Assembly: GCF_014384765.1 (NCBI RefSeq)
Contig: NZ_JACRSP010000003.1
Coordinates: forward strand, 186,001 to 250,000
DNA length: 64,000 bases
Direction of reading: 5' to 3'
Source of the DNA: Feifania hominis
Lineage (GTDB): Bacteria > Bacillota > Clostridia > Oscillospirales > Feifaniaceae
In this document: in pieces, positions 15,907-23,769 of the stretch
How the letters are laid out: every line of letters begins with the position of its first letter
Position numbering within the stretch: the stretch's first letter is position 1
Translations under genes and position numbers: made by a program
Notes under the pieces: generated by a model
Told to the model about the DNA's origin: nothing
Seen by the model: the letters and a program-made list of their open reading frames with translations, nothing else
Databases searched by the model: none

Positions 15907-16794
15907 TCATGGGGTTTTGGAAGCGCCGCGGTACTGCCTTGGGGTGAGCTGGGTGTGGCGCTTGAACGTCTTGCCAAAGTAGGCGCTGTTGTTGAACCCC
16001 GTCTGAAAGGCGATGTCGGTGACCGGCTCCGATGTCTGTGCGAGCAGGTGCTTTGCCTGCTCGATTCGGTAGCCGACAAGGTACTCGATGGGGGTCTGGT
16101 GGAATGTGGTCTTAAAGCAGCGGATACACTCCTTTTCGCTGACGCCGACATGACGCGCCACGTCGCGCAGCGTGATCTTCTCGGCGTAGTGCTTGTGCAG
16201 AAAGTTCAAAATGTTCTTGACGGGCTCGTGCGTGTGAGGCGACTGGGTCAGGGCGCCCTGCTTCTGCGCGCGAATTTCACGCATCAGAACGAGCCACGCC
16301 TCGGAGAGCAGATTCCGAATTTGAAACTCCTGATCTGTCTCGGCGTGCAGCCGGGTGAGCGTGTGCAGAATCCTCAGAAACTCCCGGCCGGACGCTGTGC
16401 CCTCGCCGATCACGACAACCTCGATGGACTGGTTTTTCAGAATGGGGCTCAGGTACTTTGTCTCAAAGATACTCCGGTAGGAGCCCGCGAGCAGCGTGGG
16501 GTGGAACAGGTGCGCGTGCTCGATGGCGACCGGTTCGCCCTCGGCCTTGCGCTTGGTCTTCATCACGTTGGTGTTGATGAAATAGGCCTCGCCCTGGCGG
16601 ATGGGGTAGGTCTTCGCCATGGTCTCGATAACCAGAGAGCCGCGGTGGGCATAGTCAAACTCCAGCTCCTCGTGCCAGTGCCACGGAACGATGAAATCGC
16701 TCAGATCCCGCTCGTGCATGGTGTAGGGGAACTCGTAGGTGATGCCATCTATGAGCTCGACCCCGTTTTCGTCCTGAATAAAGGAGAGATTCAT
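15907..16794 (-). CDS. AraC family transcriptional regulator
   Basis: 295 residues. The N-terminal half is a cupin-like sensor domain (PWHWHEELEFDYAHRGS, then IRQGEAYFINTNVMK). The C-terminal residues about 190-290 hold two helix-turn-helix motifs (ITLRDVARHVGVSEKECIRCFK; VTDIAFQTGFNNSAYFGKTFKRHTQLTPRQYR), the AraC/XylS signature. It is divergent from the aldo/keto reductase and SGNH hydrolase pair 263 bp away, which makes them candidate targets. The ligand is unknown, though the cupin type suggests a sugar or other small molecule. Confidence 0.93.
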   Translation of the reverse strand: MNLSFIQDENGVELIDGITYEFPYTMHERDLSDFIVPWHWHEELEFDYAHRGSLVIETMAKTYPIRQGEAYFINTNVMKTKRKAEGEPVAIEHAHLFHPTLLAGSYRSIFETKYLSPILKNQSIEVVVIGEGTASGREFLRILHTLTRLHAETDQEFQIRNLLSEAWLVLMREIRAQKQGALTQSPHTHEPVKNILNFLHKHYAEKITLRDVARHVGVSEKECIRCFKTTFHQTPIEYLVGYRIEQAKHLLAQTSEPVTDIAFQTGFNNSAYFGKTFKRHTQLTPRQYRGASKTP

Positions 16795-16854
16795 CCCCGC
16801 ACTCCCTTTCGGAAAATAATGCTAAAAAATTCTCTATTTTGTCTCTATTCTTAT

Positions 16855-16883
16855 ACTATAAGGGTAAAAACATATAGTTTCAA
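16855..16883 (-). promoter_or_regulatory. promoter of the AraC gene
   Basis: On the minus strand TTGAAA (16878-16883), 17-bp spacer, TATAGT (16855-16860), in an AT-rich stretch. Confidence 0.7.
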
Positions 16884-16995
16884 GACAAAAAATTTGCTAT
16901 GATACGGGTGAGAGGAAAACATTGCTCCGCTCTGCCTTTGTCGGTTCTCACCAGTTTTTGATGGGATTTTTCGGCGCCGGGGCGCCCGGTTTCGC

Positions 16996-17024
16996 TTGCG
17001 CCCGCGCCCGGCGGCCGCTATGAT
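16996..17024 (+). promoter_or_regulatory. promoter of the aldo/keto reductase gene
   Basis: TTGCGC (16996-17001), 17-bp GC-rich spacer, TATGAT (17019-17024). The weak -35 box would suit activation by the divergent AraC regulator. Confidence 0.6.
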
Positions 17025-17057
17025 AGAGGTAGACGGAGAAAAAATAAGGAGGTCACT

Positions 17058-17870
17058 ATGGAAAACTACACGCTCAAAAACGGTTTTACCCTGCCCGCAC
17101 TCGCCTACGGCACCTGGCAGGTATTCGGCGACGAGCTGAGTACCGGCGTCAACACCGCGCTTGACAGCGGCTACACGAGCATCGACACCGCTTTTGTCTA
17201 CGAGAACGAAGAGCAGATCGGCAAGATTCTCGCGCAGCGCGGACAAAACCTCGATGAGATCACCATCACCACCAAGGTCTGGAACGAGGACCAGGGTTAC
17301 GACAAGACCATGGCCTCCTACGAGCGCAGCCTCAAATGGCTCGGCAAGATCGACATGCTGCTCATCCACTGGCCCGGCCCGGACGCCGCGCGCTTTGCGG
17401 ACACCTGGCGCGCCTTTGAAAAGCTCTATGAGGACGGAAAGCTCAAGGCCATCGGCGTTTGCAACTTCAAAAAGCACCACCTCGAGACGCTGCTCAAGAC
17501 GGCGAAGATCGTCCCCATGGTCAATCAGATCGAGACCAACCCCTACATGGTCGACGAGGAGACCATCGCGTTCTGCAAGGAGCACGGCATTCTCGTGGAG
17601 GCGTGGAGCCCGCTGGCCCACGGCGCGAAAGTCTTCACCGACCCCGTGATCGGCGAGATTGCGGCCGCCCACGGCAAGACCAACGCCCAGGTGGTCATAC
17701 GCTTTCTGCTCGAGATGGGGCTTCGGGTTCTGCCGAAGTCCAAGACCCCGCAGTACATCAGAGAAAATCTGGCGATCTTTGACTTCTCGCTGACGGACGA
17801 CGAGACCGCAAAGCTCCGGGCGCTCAACGTCATGGAGCGCGTCGGCCCCGATCCGGATACATTTTTCTAA
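17058..17870 (+). CDS. aldo/keto reductase
   Basis: 270 residues, a compact TIM-barrel NAD(P)H-dependent reductase of the AKR5 type (2,5-diketo-gluconate reductase-like). The catalytic tetrad is visible as D in GYTSIDTAFVYEN with the tyrosine, K in TKVW, and H in LLIHWPG. The cofactor-binding end has LPKSKTPQYIRENL. AAGGAGG precedes the ATG. It lies 12 bp before the SGNH hydrolase gene and is presumably co-transcribed with it. Substrate unknown. Confidence 0.93.
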   Translation: MENYTLKNGFTLPALAYGTWQVFGDELSTGVNTALDSGYTSIDTAFVYENEEQIGKILAQRGQNLDEITITTKVWNEDQGYDKTMASYERSLKWLGKIDMLLIHWPGPDAARFADTWRAFEKLYEDGKLKAIGVCNFKKHHLETLLKTAKIVPMVNQIETNPYMVDEETIAFCKEHGILVEAWSPLAHGAKVFTDPVIGEIAAAHGKTNAQVVIRFLLEMGLRVLPKSKTPQYIRENLAIFDFSLTDDETAKLRALNVMERVGPDPDTFF

Positions 17871-17882
17871 GGGGGACTTGAA

Positions 17883-18551
17883 ATGGGAAAGAAGAAGTAT
17901 GTGCTCTGCTACGGCGACTCGAACACCTGGGGAGTGACCCCGGACCGAAACGGCTTTTACAACTTTTTGCGCCGCGTCCCCGAGGACGAGCGCTGGACCG
18001 GTATCGCGCAGAATCTGCTCGGCGATGAATACAAGCTGCTCGTCGACGGAAACTGCGGGCGCACCACCGTCTGGGAGGACCCGATCGAGGGCGACAAGAA
18101 CGGCAACCTCTATCTCAAGCCCTGCCTCTGGGCTCAGATGCCGCTCGACCTGGTCGTCATCATGCTCGGCACCAATGACCTCAAGCCCCGCTTCGCGGTG
18201 AATGCCTGGGATGTGGCGCTCGGCGTGGAGGTGCTCATCAACACGGTTCTCAAATCCGGCTGCGGCGAGGGCGGTACCACGCCGCCGATTCTGATCATGT
18301 CGCCGATTCTCGTCGGTGAGAACATCGGCGAGACCTGGCTCGACGGCATGTTCGGCGGCTGGGAGCGCGGCAAGCTGAGCCTCGACTTCGCGCGGCACTT
18401 TAAGACCGTGGCCGACAAGTACCACTGCCACTTCCTCGATGCGGCGCAGTACGCCCGCCCGTCGGATGAGGACTGCATCCACATCCGCCTGGAGGACCAC
18501 AGGCCCCTCGGTGAGGCCGTGGCCGCCAAAATCAGAGAGATTCTCGGTTGA
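17883..18551 (+). CDS. SGNH/GDSL-family hydrolase (arylesterase-like)
   Basis: 222 residues. The nucleophile motif YGDSNTWG has Ser13. GTNDLKPRF is the block III asparagine motif, and DEDCIHIRLEDHRPLG supplies the catalytic Asp/His. The variant resembles cytosolic arylesterases/acetylxylan esterase-like SGNH enzymes. There is no signal peptide. With the aldo/keto reductase and the AraC regulator it may form a small catabolic unit for an esterified compound; that is inference. Confidence 0.88.
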   Translation: MGKKKYVLCYGDSNTWGVTPDRNGFYNFLRRVPEDERWTGIAQNLLGDEYKLLVDGNCGRTTVWEDPIEGDKNGNLYLKPCLWAQMPLDLVVIMLGTNDLKPRFAVNAWDVALGVEVLINTVLKSGCGEGGTTPPILIMSPILVGENIGETWLDGMFGGWERGKLSLDFARHFKTVADKYHCHFLDAAQYARPSDEDCIHIRLEDHRPLGEAVAAKIREILG

Positions 18552-18558
18552 TTCAGAC

Positions 18559-18595
18559 AGGCGCCCGCAGAAAACTGCGGGCGCCTTTTTGTATA
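18559..18595 (+). terminator. terminator after the SGNH hydrolase
   Basis: The stem AGGCGCCCGCAG / CTGCGGGCGCCT with loop AAAA is followed by TTTTT. Confidence 0.92.
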
Positions 18596-18631
18596 AAAGT
18601 TAGTGAAAACTACCTAAAATGAAAGAAAAAT

Positions 18632-18693
18632 GTATCAAATGATACGATTTTTGGGGATTTTCTATTGAAATGGCCGCAGCGCTGTGCTACAAT
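18632..18693 (+). promoter_or_regulatory. promoter and possible autoregulatory site of the Crp/Fnr gene
   Basis: TTGAAA (18665-18670), 17-bp spacer, TACAAT (18688-18693) form a clear promoter. The dyad GTATC-AAAT-GATAC (18632-18645) is centred about 60 bp before the expected transcription start. That position and the 4-nt spacing suit an activating Crp/Fnr-family dimer. Confidence 0.6.
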
Positions 18694-18717
18694 GGGCAGG
18701 CGACAGGAGGCGAGAAT

Positions 18718-19401
18718 ATGCCGGCAGCACTCACCAAGCGCCGCGAGCGCCAAAACGGAGCGCTTGCGGAAAATGAGCTCTTTCGCCGCTGCGACCCGCG
18801 CACGCTCCACTACACCGCGTGCCGCTTTCGCCGCGGGGAGAGCGTGCCGGACAGCCTCAATGGGCTGCCCTGCGTCGGCGTGGTCAGCGAGGGGAGCGTC
18901 GAGGTGTACTCAGTCGCCGGTGACGGCGGCGAACTCAACGTCAAAACACTCGTGCGCGGCGACATGTTCGGCATCTGCAACATCTTTGCGCGTTCGCCGC
19001 TGCCGACTGCTCTGCGCGCGGGGGCAAGGTGCGAGGTGCTCTACATCGCCAAGGACGAATTCGCGCGGCAGCTCACGGGCAGCCCCGAGCTCTTTCTCGA
19101 ATATGCGGCGCTGCTCAATGAGAAGATCCAGTTTCTAAGCCTCAAGCTCGAGCTCGGCGCGGCCTCGACCTGCCGGGGGAGACTCGCCTGCTACCTGCTG
19201 CAGGCCGCGCAGGGGGACACGGTCCGCCTGACGGGGAGCAAGCAGCAGCTCGCAAGCCGGCTCGGCGTGAGCCGGGCAAGCCTGTTTCGCGAACTGGCTG
19301 CTCTCGAGCGGCAGGGAGCCATTGCGGTGCGCGGAGCGGAGATCACCATTTTGAACAGAGGCGCCCTTGAGCCGGACGGCTCGCCGACGCATCTTGTATA
19401 A
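18718..19401 (+). CDS. Crp/Fnr family transcriptional regulator
   Basis: 227 residues. An N-terminal cyclic-nucleotide-binding-type beta barrel (about 30-140; SEGSVEVYSVAGDGGELNVKTL, GDMFGICNIF) is followed by a winged helix with SKQQLASRLGVSRASLFREL (about 180-215). AGGAGG 8 nt upstream marks ATG 18718; an in-frame ATG at 18670 lies inside the promoter and is not used. The cAMP phosphate-binding Arg/Glu pattern is not obvious, so the effector is unknown. It is 22 bp before the ABC transporter genes and probably controls them and itself. Confidence 0.88.
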   Translation: MPAALTKRRERQNGALAENELFRRCDPRTLHYTACRFRRGESVPDSLNGLPCVGVVSEGSVEVYSVAGDGGELNVKTLVRGDMFGICNIFARSPLPTALRAGARCEVLYIAKDEFARQLTGSPELFLEYAALLNEKIQFLSLKLELGAASTCRGRLACYLLQAAQGDTVRLTGSKQQLASRLGVSRASLFRELAALERQGAIAVRGAEITILNRGALEPDGSPTHLV

Positions 19402-19423
19402 CAGCACAAAAAGGAGAAGAGAA

Positions 19424-20482
19424 ATGAAAAAATTGCTTTCGCTGCTGCTTGCGGCAGTGTTGTGCCTCGCGATGTTCGCGGGGTGCGCCCCCAAGGAGAC
19501 CACCGACCCCGATACGACTGACCCCGGTACGACCGACCCCGGGGCAGCGGATCCCGGTACGCAGGAGCCTGACGGCGAGGCGGCGCCGAAGACGACGTTT
19601 CGCATTGCATCTCTCAAGGGCCCGACGACCATGGGACTTGTCAAGCTCATGGACGACTCCGACAAGGGACAGGCGCGCCACGACTACCAGGTGACCATGC
19701 ACGGCACCGCCGACGAGATTGTCCCTCTGCTCGCCAAGGGTGAGATCGATGTGGCGTTTGTGCCGTGCAACCTCGCGGCCGTCCTCTACCAGAAGACAGA
19801 GAAGGGCATTCAGATCGCGGGCATCAACTCGCTCGGCGTGCTCTACACCGTCGATACCGGCGACGAGGTGCATTCGGTGGCCGATCTCAAGGGCAAGACC
19901 ATCTACACCGTCGGCAAGGGCACGACGCCCGAATTTTCGCTCAACTACATTCTGAGCCAGAACGGTCTCGAGCCGGGCAAGGATGTCACGGTGGAGTTCA
20001 AGTCCGAGGCGACGGAGGTCGCCGCCATGATCGCGCAGGGCCAGCAGGTCATCGCCATGCTGCCGCAGCCCTTTGTCGCAACGGCCATGGCCAAAAATGA
20101 GAATCTGCGCATCGCCCTTGACATGACCGAGGAGTGGGACAAAGTCGTCACCGACGGCAGCAGCCTCATCACCGGCGTCATCGTGGCGCGCCGGGAATTC
20201 ATCGAGCAGAACGGGGCGGCCTTTGACGAGTTCCTCGAGGACTATGCGGCGTCGGTTTCGTTCGTCAACGGCGACGTCGATGCGGGCGCCGCGCTCGTGG
20301 GCGGATACGACATTGTGCCCGAGGCGATTGCAAAGACGGCGCTGCCGCTGTGCAACATCGTGAGCATCACAGGCAGCGAGATGAAAGACAAGGTCTCGGG
20401 CTACCTGAACGTGCTCTATGAGCAGAACGCCGAATCGGTGGGCGGAACCCTGCCGGACGACGGCTTCTACTATGTGAAATAG
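19424..20482 (+). CDS. ABC transporter substrate-binding lipoprotein, NMT1/SsuA type
   Basis: 352 residues. A lipoprotein signal peptide ends in the lipobox LAMFAGC, followed by a Thr/Asp/Pro/Gly linker (TTDPDTTDPGTTDPG) and a type 2 periplasmic-binding fold. The sequence ADEIVPLLAKGEIDVAFVPCNLAAVLYQ and VGKGTTPEF resembles binding proteins for sulfonates, nitrate or thiamine pyrimidine precursors. The ligand is not determined. AAGGAG 8 nt upstream fixes ATG 19424. First of three transporter genes. Confidence 0.88.
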   Translation: MKKLLSLLLAAVLCLAMFAGCAPKETTDPDTTDPGTTDPGAADPGTQEPDGEAAPKTTFRIASLKGPTTMGLVKLMDDSDKGQARHDYQVTMHGTADEIVPLLAKGEIDVAFVPCNLAAVLYQKTEKGIQIAGINSLGVLYTVDTGDEVHSVADLKGKTIYTVGKGTTPEFSLNYILSQNGLEPGKDVTVEFKSEATEVAAMIAQGQQVIAMLPQPFVATAMAKNENLRIALDMTEEWDKVVTDGSSLITGVIVARREFIEQNGAAFDEFLEDYAASVSFVNGDVDAGAALVGGYDIVPEAIAKTALPLCNIVSITGSEMKDKVSGYLNVLYEQNAESVGGTLPDDGFYYVK

Positions 20483-20523
20483 AAGAGTGGCGGCGCGCTC
20501 GGCGCGCCGTATGAGGTGAGGAT

Positions 20524-21306
20524 ATGAGCGCTCACGGCGCTGGCAGAGAAAAGCTCATAAAGACGGCGGCGGCCCTCTTCTGGGTCGCCGTCTGGCAGCT
20601 GGCGAGCATGGCGCTCGGAAGCGATTTGCTGCTCGCGTCGCCCGTCGCGGTGGCGCAGTCTCTCGTGCGCATGATGGGCGAGAGCGCGTTCTGGTCGGCG
20701 GTCGCCTTTTCCTCGGCGCGCATTGTGGGGGGCTTTGCCCTCGCGGTTGCGGTGGGCTGCCTCGCCGCAGTGCTCGCGGCGGCGTCGCGCGTGGCGCGCG
20801 CACTCATTGAGCCGCTGACGGCGGTGATTCAGTCGACGCCGGTCGCCTCGTTTATCATTCTGGCGCTGCTCTGGATCAGCTCGAGGAATCTCGCGGTCTT
20901 CATCGCCTTTCTGATGGTCTTTCCGGTCGTTTACCGCAATGTGCTCGAGGGCATCGTGCAGGTCGACGGCAAGCTGCTGCAGATGGCCCGTGTATTCCGG
21001 GTGCGCCCCGGCAAGCGCATGCGCTGCATCTATCTGCCGGCGGTGCTGCCCTATTTCACGTCGGCCTGCTCGGTGGGGCTTGGGCTGTGCTGGAAGTCGG
21101 GCATCGCCGCCGAGGTCATCGGTCTGCCCACGGGCTCCATCGGCGAGCGGCTCTATCAGGCGAAGATCTATCTGAGCACGGGCGAGCTCTTTGCGTGGAC
21201 CGTGGCCATCATCGCGGTGAGCGTGGCCTTTGAAAAGCTCTTTTTGTACGCGCTTCGCGCAGCGGGGCGGCGCATTGTGACAGGAGGTGGCGCGCGTGGA
21301 CATTGA
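20524..21306 (+). CDS. ABC transporter permease, SsuC/TauC type
   Basis: 260 residues with about six membrane segments and the BPD_transp_1 fold. The EAA loop is visible as VDGKLLQMARVFRVRPGKRMRCIYLPAVLP, the contact site for the ATPase. The gene lies 41 bp after the binding-protein gene, with a short GGCGCGC hairpin in between, and overlaps the ATPase start by 11 bp. Confidence 0.9.
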   Translation: MSAHGAGREKLIKTAAALFWVAVWQLASMALGSDLLLASPVAVAQSLVRMMGESAFWSAVAFSSARIVGGFALAVAVGCLAAVLAAASRVARALIEPLTAVIQSTPVASFIILALLWISSRNLAVFIAFLMVFPVVYRNVLEGIVQVDGKLLQMARVFRVRPGKRMRCIYLPAVLPYFTSACSVGLGLCWKSGIAAEVIGLPTGSIGERLYQAKIYLSTGELFAWTVAIIAVSVAFEKLFLYALRAAGRRIVTGGGARGH

Positions 21307-21892
21307 GGTGAGAGATCTCACCAAGAGCTATGGCGGGCGCGTGGCGCTGCGCCCGGTGAGCTTTTGTCTGCCGCAGGGGGGCGTGCTCTACGTGATGGGC
21401 GCGTCCGGCGGCGGAAAGACGACGCTGCTGCACCTGATGATGGGCCTTGTGCGCCCCGACGGGGGAACGCTCACGGGCCTTTCGGGCAGACGCCTCGGCG
21501 CCGTGTTTCAGGAGAACCGCCTGTGTGAGCAGCTCGACGCGCCGGAGAATGTGGCGCTCGTACCGGGGGGAGACCGCCCGCGCAGGGAGCTGCTCGGACA
21601 CTTCGCGCGAGTCGGTCTCACCGAGGCCGACTGCAAAAAGCCGGTCTCGCAGCTCTCGGGCGGCCAGAAGCGGCGCGTTGCTATTGTGCGCGCGCTTCTC
21701 TCGGACGCCGAGGTGCTCTTTTTCGACGAGCCTTTCAAGGGGCTTGACGCCGAGACCCGCCGCCGGGTCGTCTCATACACGGCGCAGGAGAGACGCGCGC
21801 GCAGCATGGTGATCGTCACCCACGACGGGGGGGACCGGGACCTGCTGCCGGGGGCGGAGCTTGTGCTCTCGGGAAATGTGAATAATCCGTGA
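21296..21892 (+). CDS. ABC transporter ATP-binding protein, SsuB/TauB type
   Basis: 198 residues, shorter than usual for this family (about 240). All catalytic motifs are present: Walker A GASGGGKTT, Q-loop VFQENRLCEQL, signature LSGGQKRRVAI, Walker B VLFFDEP and H-loop VTHD. What is missing is the usual C-terminal extension after the H-loop. AGGAGG at 21282-21287 lies 8 nt before GTG 21296; the GTG at 21287 overlaps that site and is unlikely. The stop is shortly before the PrsA-like promoter. Confidence 0.9.
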   Translation: MDIEVRDLTKSYGGRVALRPVSFCLPQGGVLYVMGASGGGKTTLLHLMMGLVRPDGGTLTGLSGRRLGAVFQENRLCEQLDAPENVALVPGGDRPRRELLGHFARVGLTEADCKKPVSQLSGGQKRRVAIVRALLSDAEVLFFDEPFKGLDAETRRRVVSYTAQERRARSMVIVTHDGGDRDLLPGAELVLSGNVNNP

Positions 21893-21908
21893 AAAACCGC
21901 AAATTCTG

Positions 21909-21937
21909 TGGACAAGGCCGCCGCGCGGCGGTATAAT
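21909..21937 (+). promoter_or_regulatory. promoter of the PrsA-like gene
   Basis: TGGACA (21909-21914), 17-bp spacer, TATAAT (21932-21937). The leader contains a hairpin AAGAGCCG/CGGCTCTT (21938-21959) and a short CGCA-AGTC-TGCG hairpin followed by six T at about 21990-22010. Confidence 0.7.
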
Positions 21938-22050
21938 AAGAGCCGTTACCCGGCTCTTACGGGTGATTCCGCCGGCAGGCGGACCGGTTCGCAAGTCTGC
22001 GGTTTTTTGCTGCGCGGCCGGCTGCCCGCCAAACGTTAGGAGGAAAGACC

Positions 22051-23094
22051 TTGAAACGCATCAAAAAGGCGCTTGCCGTACTACTCTCTGCCGGTCTGCT
22101 GCTCGGGCTCTTCGCGGGATGTTCCTCGAAAGACCCGGTGGTCGCGACCGTGCTCGGGCTCGACATCACCGCCTCGGAATACCGCTACTACCTGAATTTG
22201 CAGCGCAGCAGCTACATTGAGGCCACGGGCCTTACCTACGACCAGATCGGGAATGTCGCCATGGACGAAGAGGGAACCACTGTCGAGGAGTTCTCGCGCC
22301 AGACGGCGCTGAACCTCTGCGCGGTCAACCGTGTGCTCGACTGGAAGTTTGACGATCTCGGCCTCAAGCTCACCGATGAGGACAACAACACCGTTGAGAC
22401 CCAGATTGCCAGCCTCAAGAGCTACTATGGCAGCGAGTCCAATTTCAAAAAAATGCTCAAGACCAACAATCTCACCGAGCAGGCGTTTCGCAACGTGCTG
22501 ATGGCTTCAGTCAAGAGCCAGCGCATCGCGAACTATCTCTACGATGTGGACGGCCCGCAGGAGATCAGCGAGGATGAGATGCGCGAGTATTTCAACGACC
22601 AGTTTGTGCGCGTCAAGCAGATTGCCATCAAGACGGTCAACGACGCGGGCGGCGCGCTCGACGAGGAGACCATGAAAGCGCAGGAGCAGCTGTGCTACGA
22701 CACCATCGACCGCATTCAGAAAAACGGCGAGGACTTTGAGACCGTCATGAGCGAGGTCAGCGAAGACACCGAGATGAAAGACGACCCGGACGGCTACATC
22801 TTTGACATCAACGCCGAATACGACGAGCAGTTCATGGAGCTTGCGTTTGGCCTGAAAGAGGGCTACGTGGGTATGGCACAGACCTCGTGGGGCTACTCGA
22901 TCATCAAGAAGTATCCGCTCGACGACGAGAAGTACTTTGAGGACAACCGCGACTATGTGCTCACCATGATGAAAGGCAAGCGCATCGACGAGCTGGTCGG
23001 TCAGCTTGTCGTCGACAACCAGCCGGTGGTCGACGAGGCCGCCCTCGAGGAGGCATCGAAGCTGCCCAGCGAGCTGGCAAAGGCAAATTCATAA
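22051..23094 (+). CDS. PrsA/SurA-like peptidyl-prolyl isomerase lipoprotein
   Basis: 347 residues from a TTG start 7 nt after TTAGGAGGA. A lipoprotein signal ends LLGLFAGC. The N-terminal chaperone region (about 30-170) has the SurA-N-like helices, and the parvulin-type region (about 180-290) includes VKQIAIKT and the GWGYSIIKK-like end motif (TSWGYSIIKKYPL). PrsA proteins fold secreted proteins at the outer face of the membrane. The parvulin core is divergent, so isomerase activity is less sure than the foldase role. Confidence 0.82.
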   Translation: MKRIKKALAVLLSAGLLLGLFAGCSSKDPVVATVLGLDITASEYRYYLNLQRSSYIEATGLTYDQIGNVAMDEEGTTVEEFSRQTALNLCAVNRVLDWKFDDLGLKLTDEDNNTVETQIASLKSYYGSESNFKKMLKTNNLTEQAFRNVLMASVKSQRIANYLYDVDGPQEISEDEMREYFNDQFVRVKQIAIKTVNDAGGALDEETMKAQEQLCYDTIDRIQKNGEDFETVMSEVSEDTEMKDDPDGYIFDINAEYDEQFMELAFGLKEGYVGMAQTSWGYSIIKKYPLDDEKYFEDNRDYVLTMMKGKRIDELVGQLVVDNQPVVDEAALEEASKLPSELAKANS

Positions 23095-23100
23095 GCGATC

Positions 23101-23127
23101 AAGCCGCGTTTCGACGCGGCTTTTTCA
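23101..23127 (+). terminator. terminator after the PrsA-like gene
   Basis: Stem AAGCCGCGT / ACGCGGCTT, loop TTCG, followed by TTTT. Confidence 0.92.
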
Positions 23128-23365
23128 CATAATTTGACGCCCGGCGTATACAATGACATTACCCGCGTAACAGGGAGCGATACGGTTTTTCTGGGCAAAG
23201 TCAGAGCCCGGCTGTCCCGTCTGCCCTGCCAGACGCTGATTTCGCTCAGGAAAAATTTTGGCGGATCTGCAAATGTGAGAAATTGGCGCTGGCGCCGAGG
23301 CGGATTTCCTGCAGACGGACTGCCCCCTGTCCACGCGTGGCAGCGAAAAGAAGGAGTGTGTGACC
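23128..23365 (+). other. long untranslated leader before the thioredoxin-fold gene
   Basis: No convincing gene is present. A TATACAAT box lies at about 23147-23154 without a well-spaced -35. The stretch contains GC-rich dyads (for example GGCGCTGGCGCC at about 23287) and imperfect repeats of GCGGAT. A structured leader is possible, but I recognise no riboswitch. Confidence 0.4.
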
Positions 23366-23626
23366 ATGAAACCGATTCTCTATTTCAAAATGGCGAGCTG
23401 TCCCTACTGCCGCGAGGCCGACCGCTTTCTCGAGGAACTCAAGGGTGAAAACCCCGCCTACCGGGACATCCCGATGCAGGTGGTGTTTGAGGAGCGCGAA
23501 CCCGCGCTCGCCGAGCAGTACGACTACTACTATGTGCCGACGTTCTATGTCGACGGCGTCAAGCGCCATGAGGGCGCGCTGACCAGAGAAAAGCTCAAAG
23601 CCGTGCTCGACGAGGCTCTCGGCTGA
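23366..23626 (+). CDS. small thioredoxin/glutaredoxin-fold protein
   Basis: 86 residues. MKPILYFKMASCPYCREADRF has the redox motif CPYC at residues 12-15, the glutaredoxin dipeptide, and VPTFYVDGVKRHEGA has the cis-proline of the fold. It is the length of a bare glutaredoxin. The glutathione-binding TVP motif is replaced by VPT, so a bacilliredoxin- or thioredoxin-like partner is as likely as glutathione. AAGGAG lies 9 nt before this ATG; a GTG two codons earlier is too close to it. Confidence 0.85.
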   Translation: MKPILYFKMASCPYCREADRFLEELKGENPAYRDIPMQVVFEEREPALAEQYDYYYVPTFYVDGVKRHEGALTREKLKAVLDEALG

Positions 23627-23650
23627 GCCGACTTTTTTCCATTTGCCACT

Positions 23651-23680
23651 GCATAATTGTTCCAGACTTTACAAATAATA
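23651..23680 (+). promoter_or_regulatory. possible forespore (sigma-F/G-type) promoter of spoVT
   Basis: GCATAA (23651-23656) and AATAATA (23674-23680) are separated by 17 bp and resemble the -35 and -10 elements of sigma-F/sigma-G promoters, as expected for spoVT. The match is partial and no good sigma-A pair is present nearby. Confidence 0.35.
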
Positions 23681-23769
23681 TGGCAGGACGAACAAGACCG
23701 GCGGGGCGTGGCCCTCAGGGTTGTTGAGACGAAATAAGCCATTATTTGTATTGGAGGAACGACAGGGTT

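Noticed and set aside
20483..20523. Hairpin GGCGCGC between binding-protein and permease genes as a terminator
   Set aside because: No T run follows; more likely an intra-operon stabilising hairpin or chance in GC-rich DNA.
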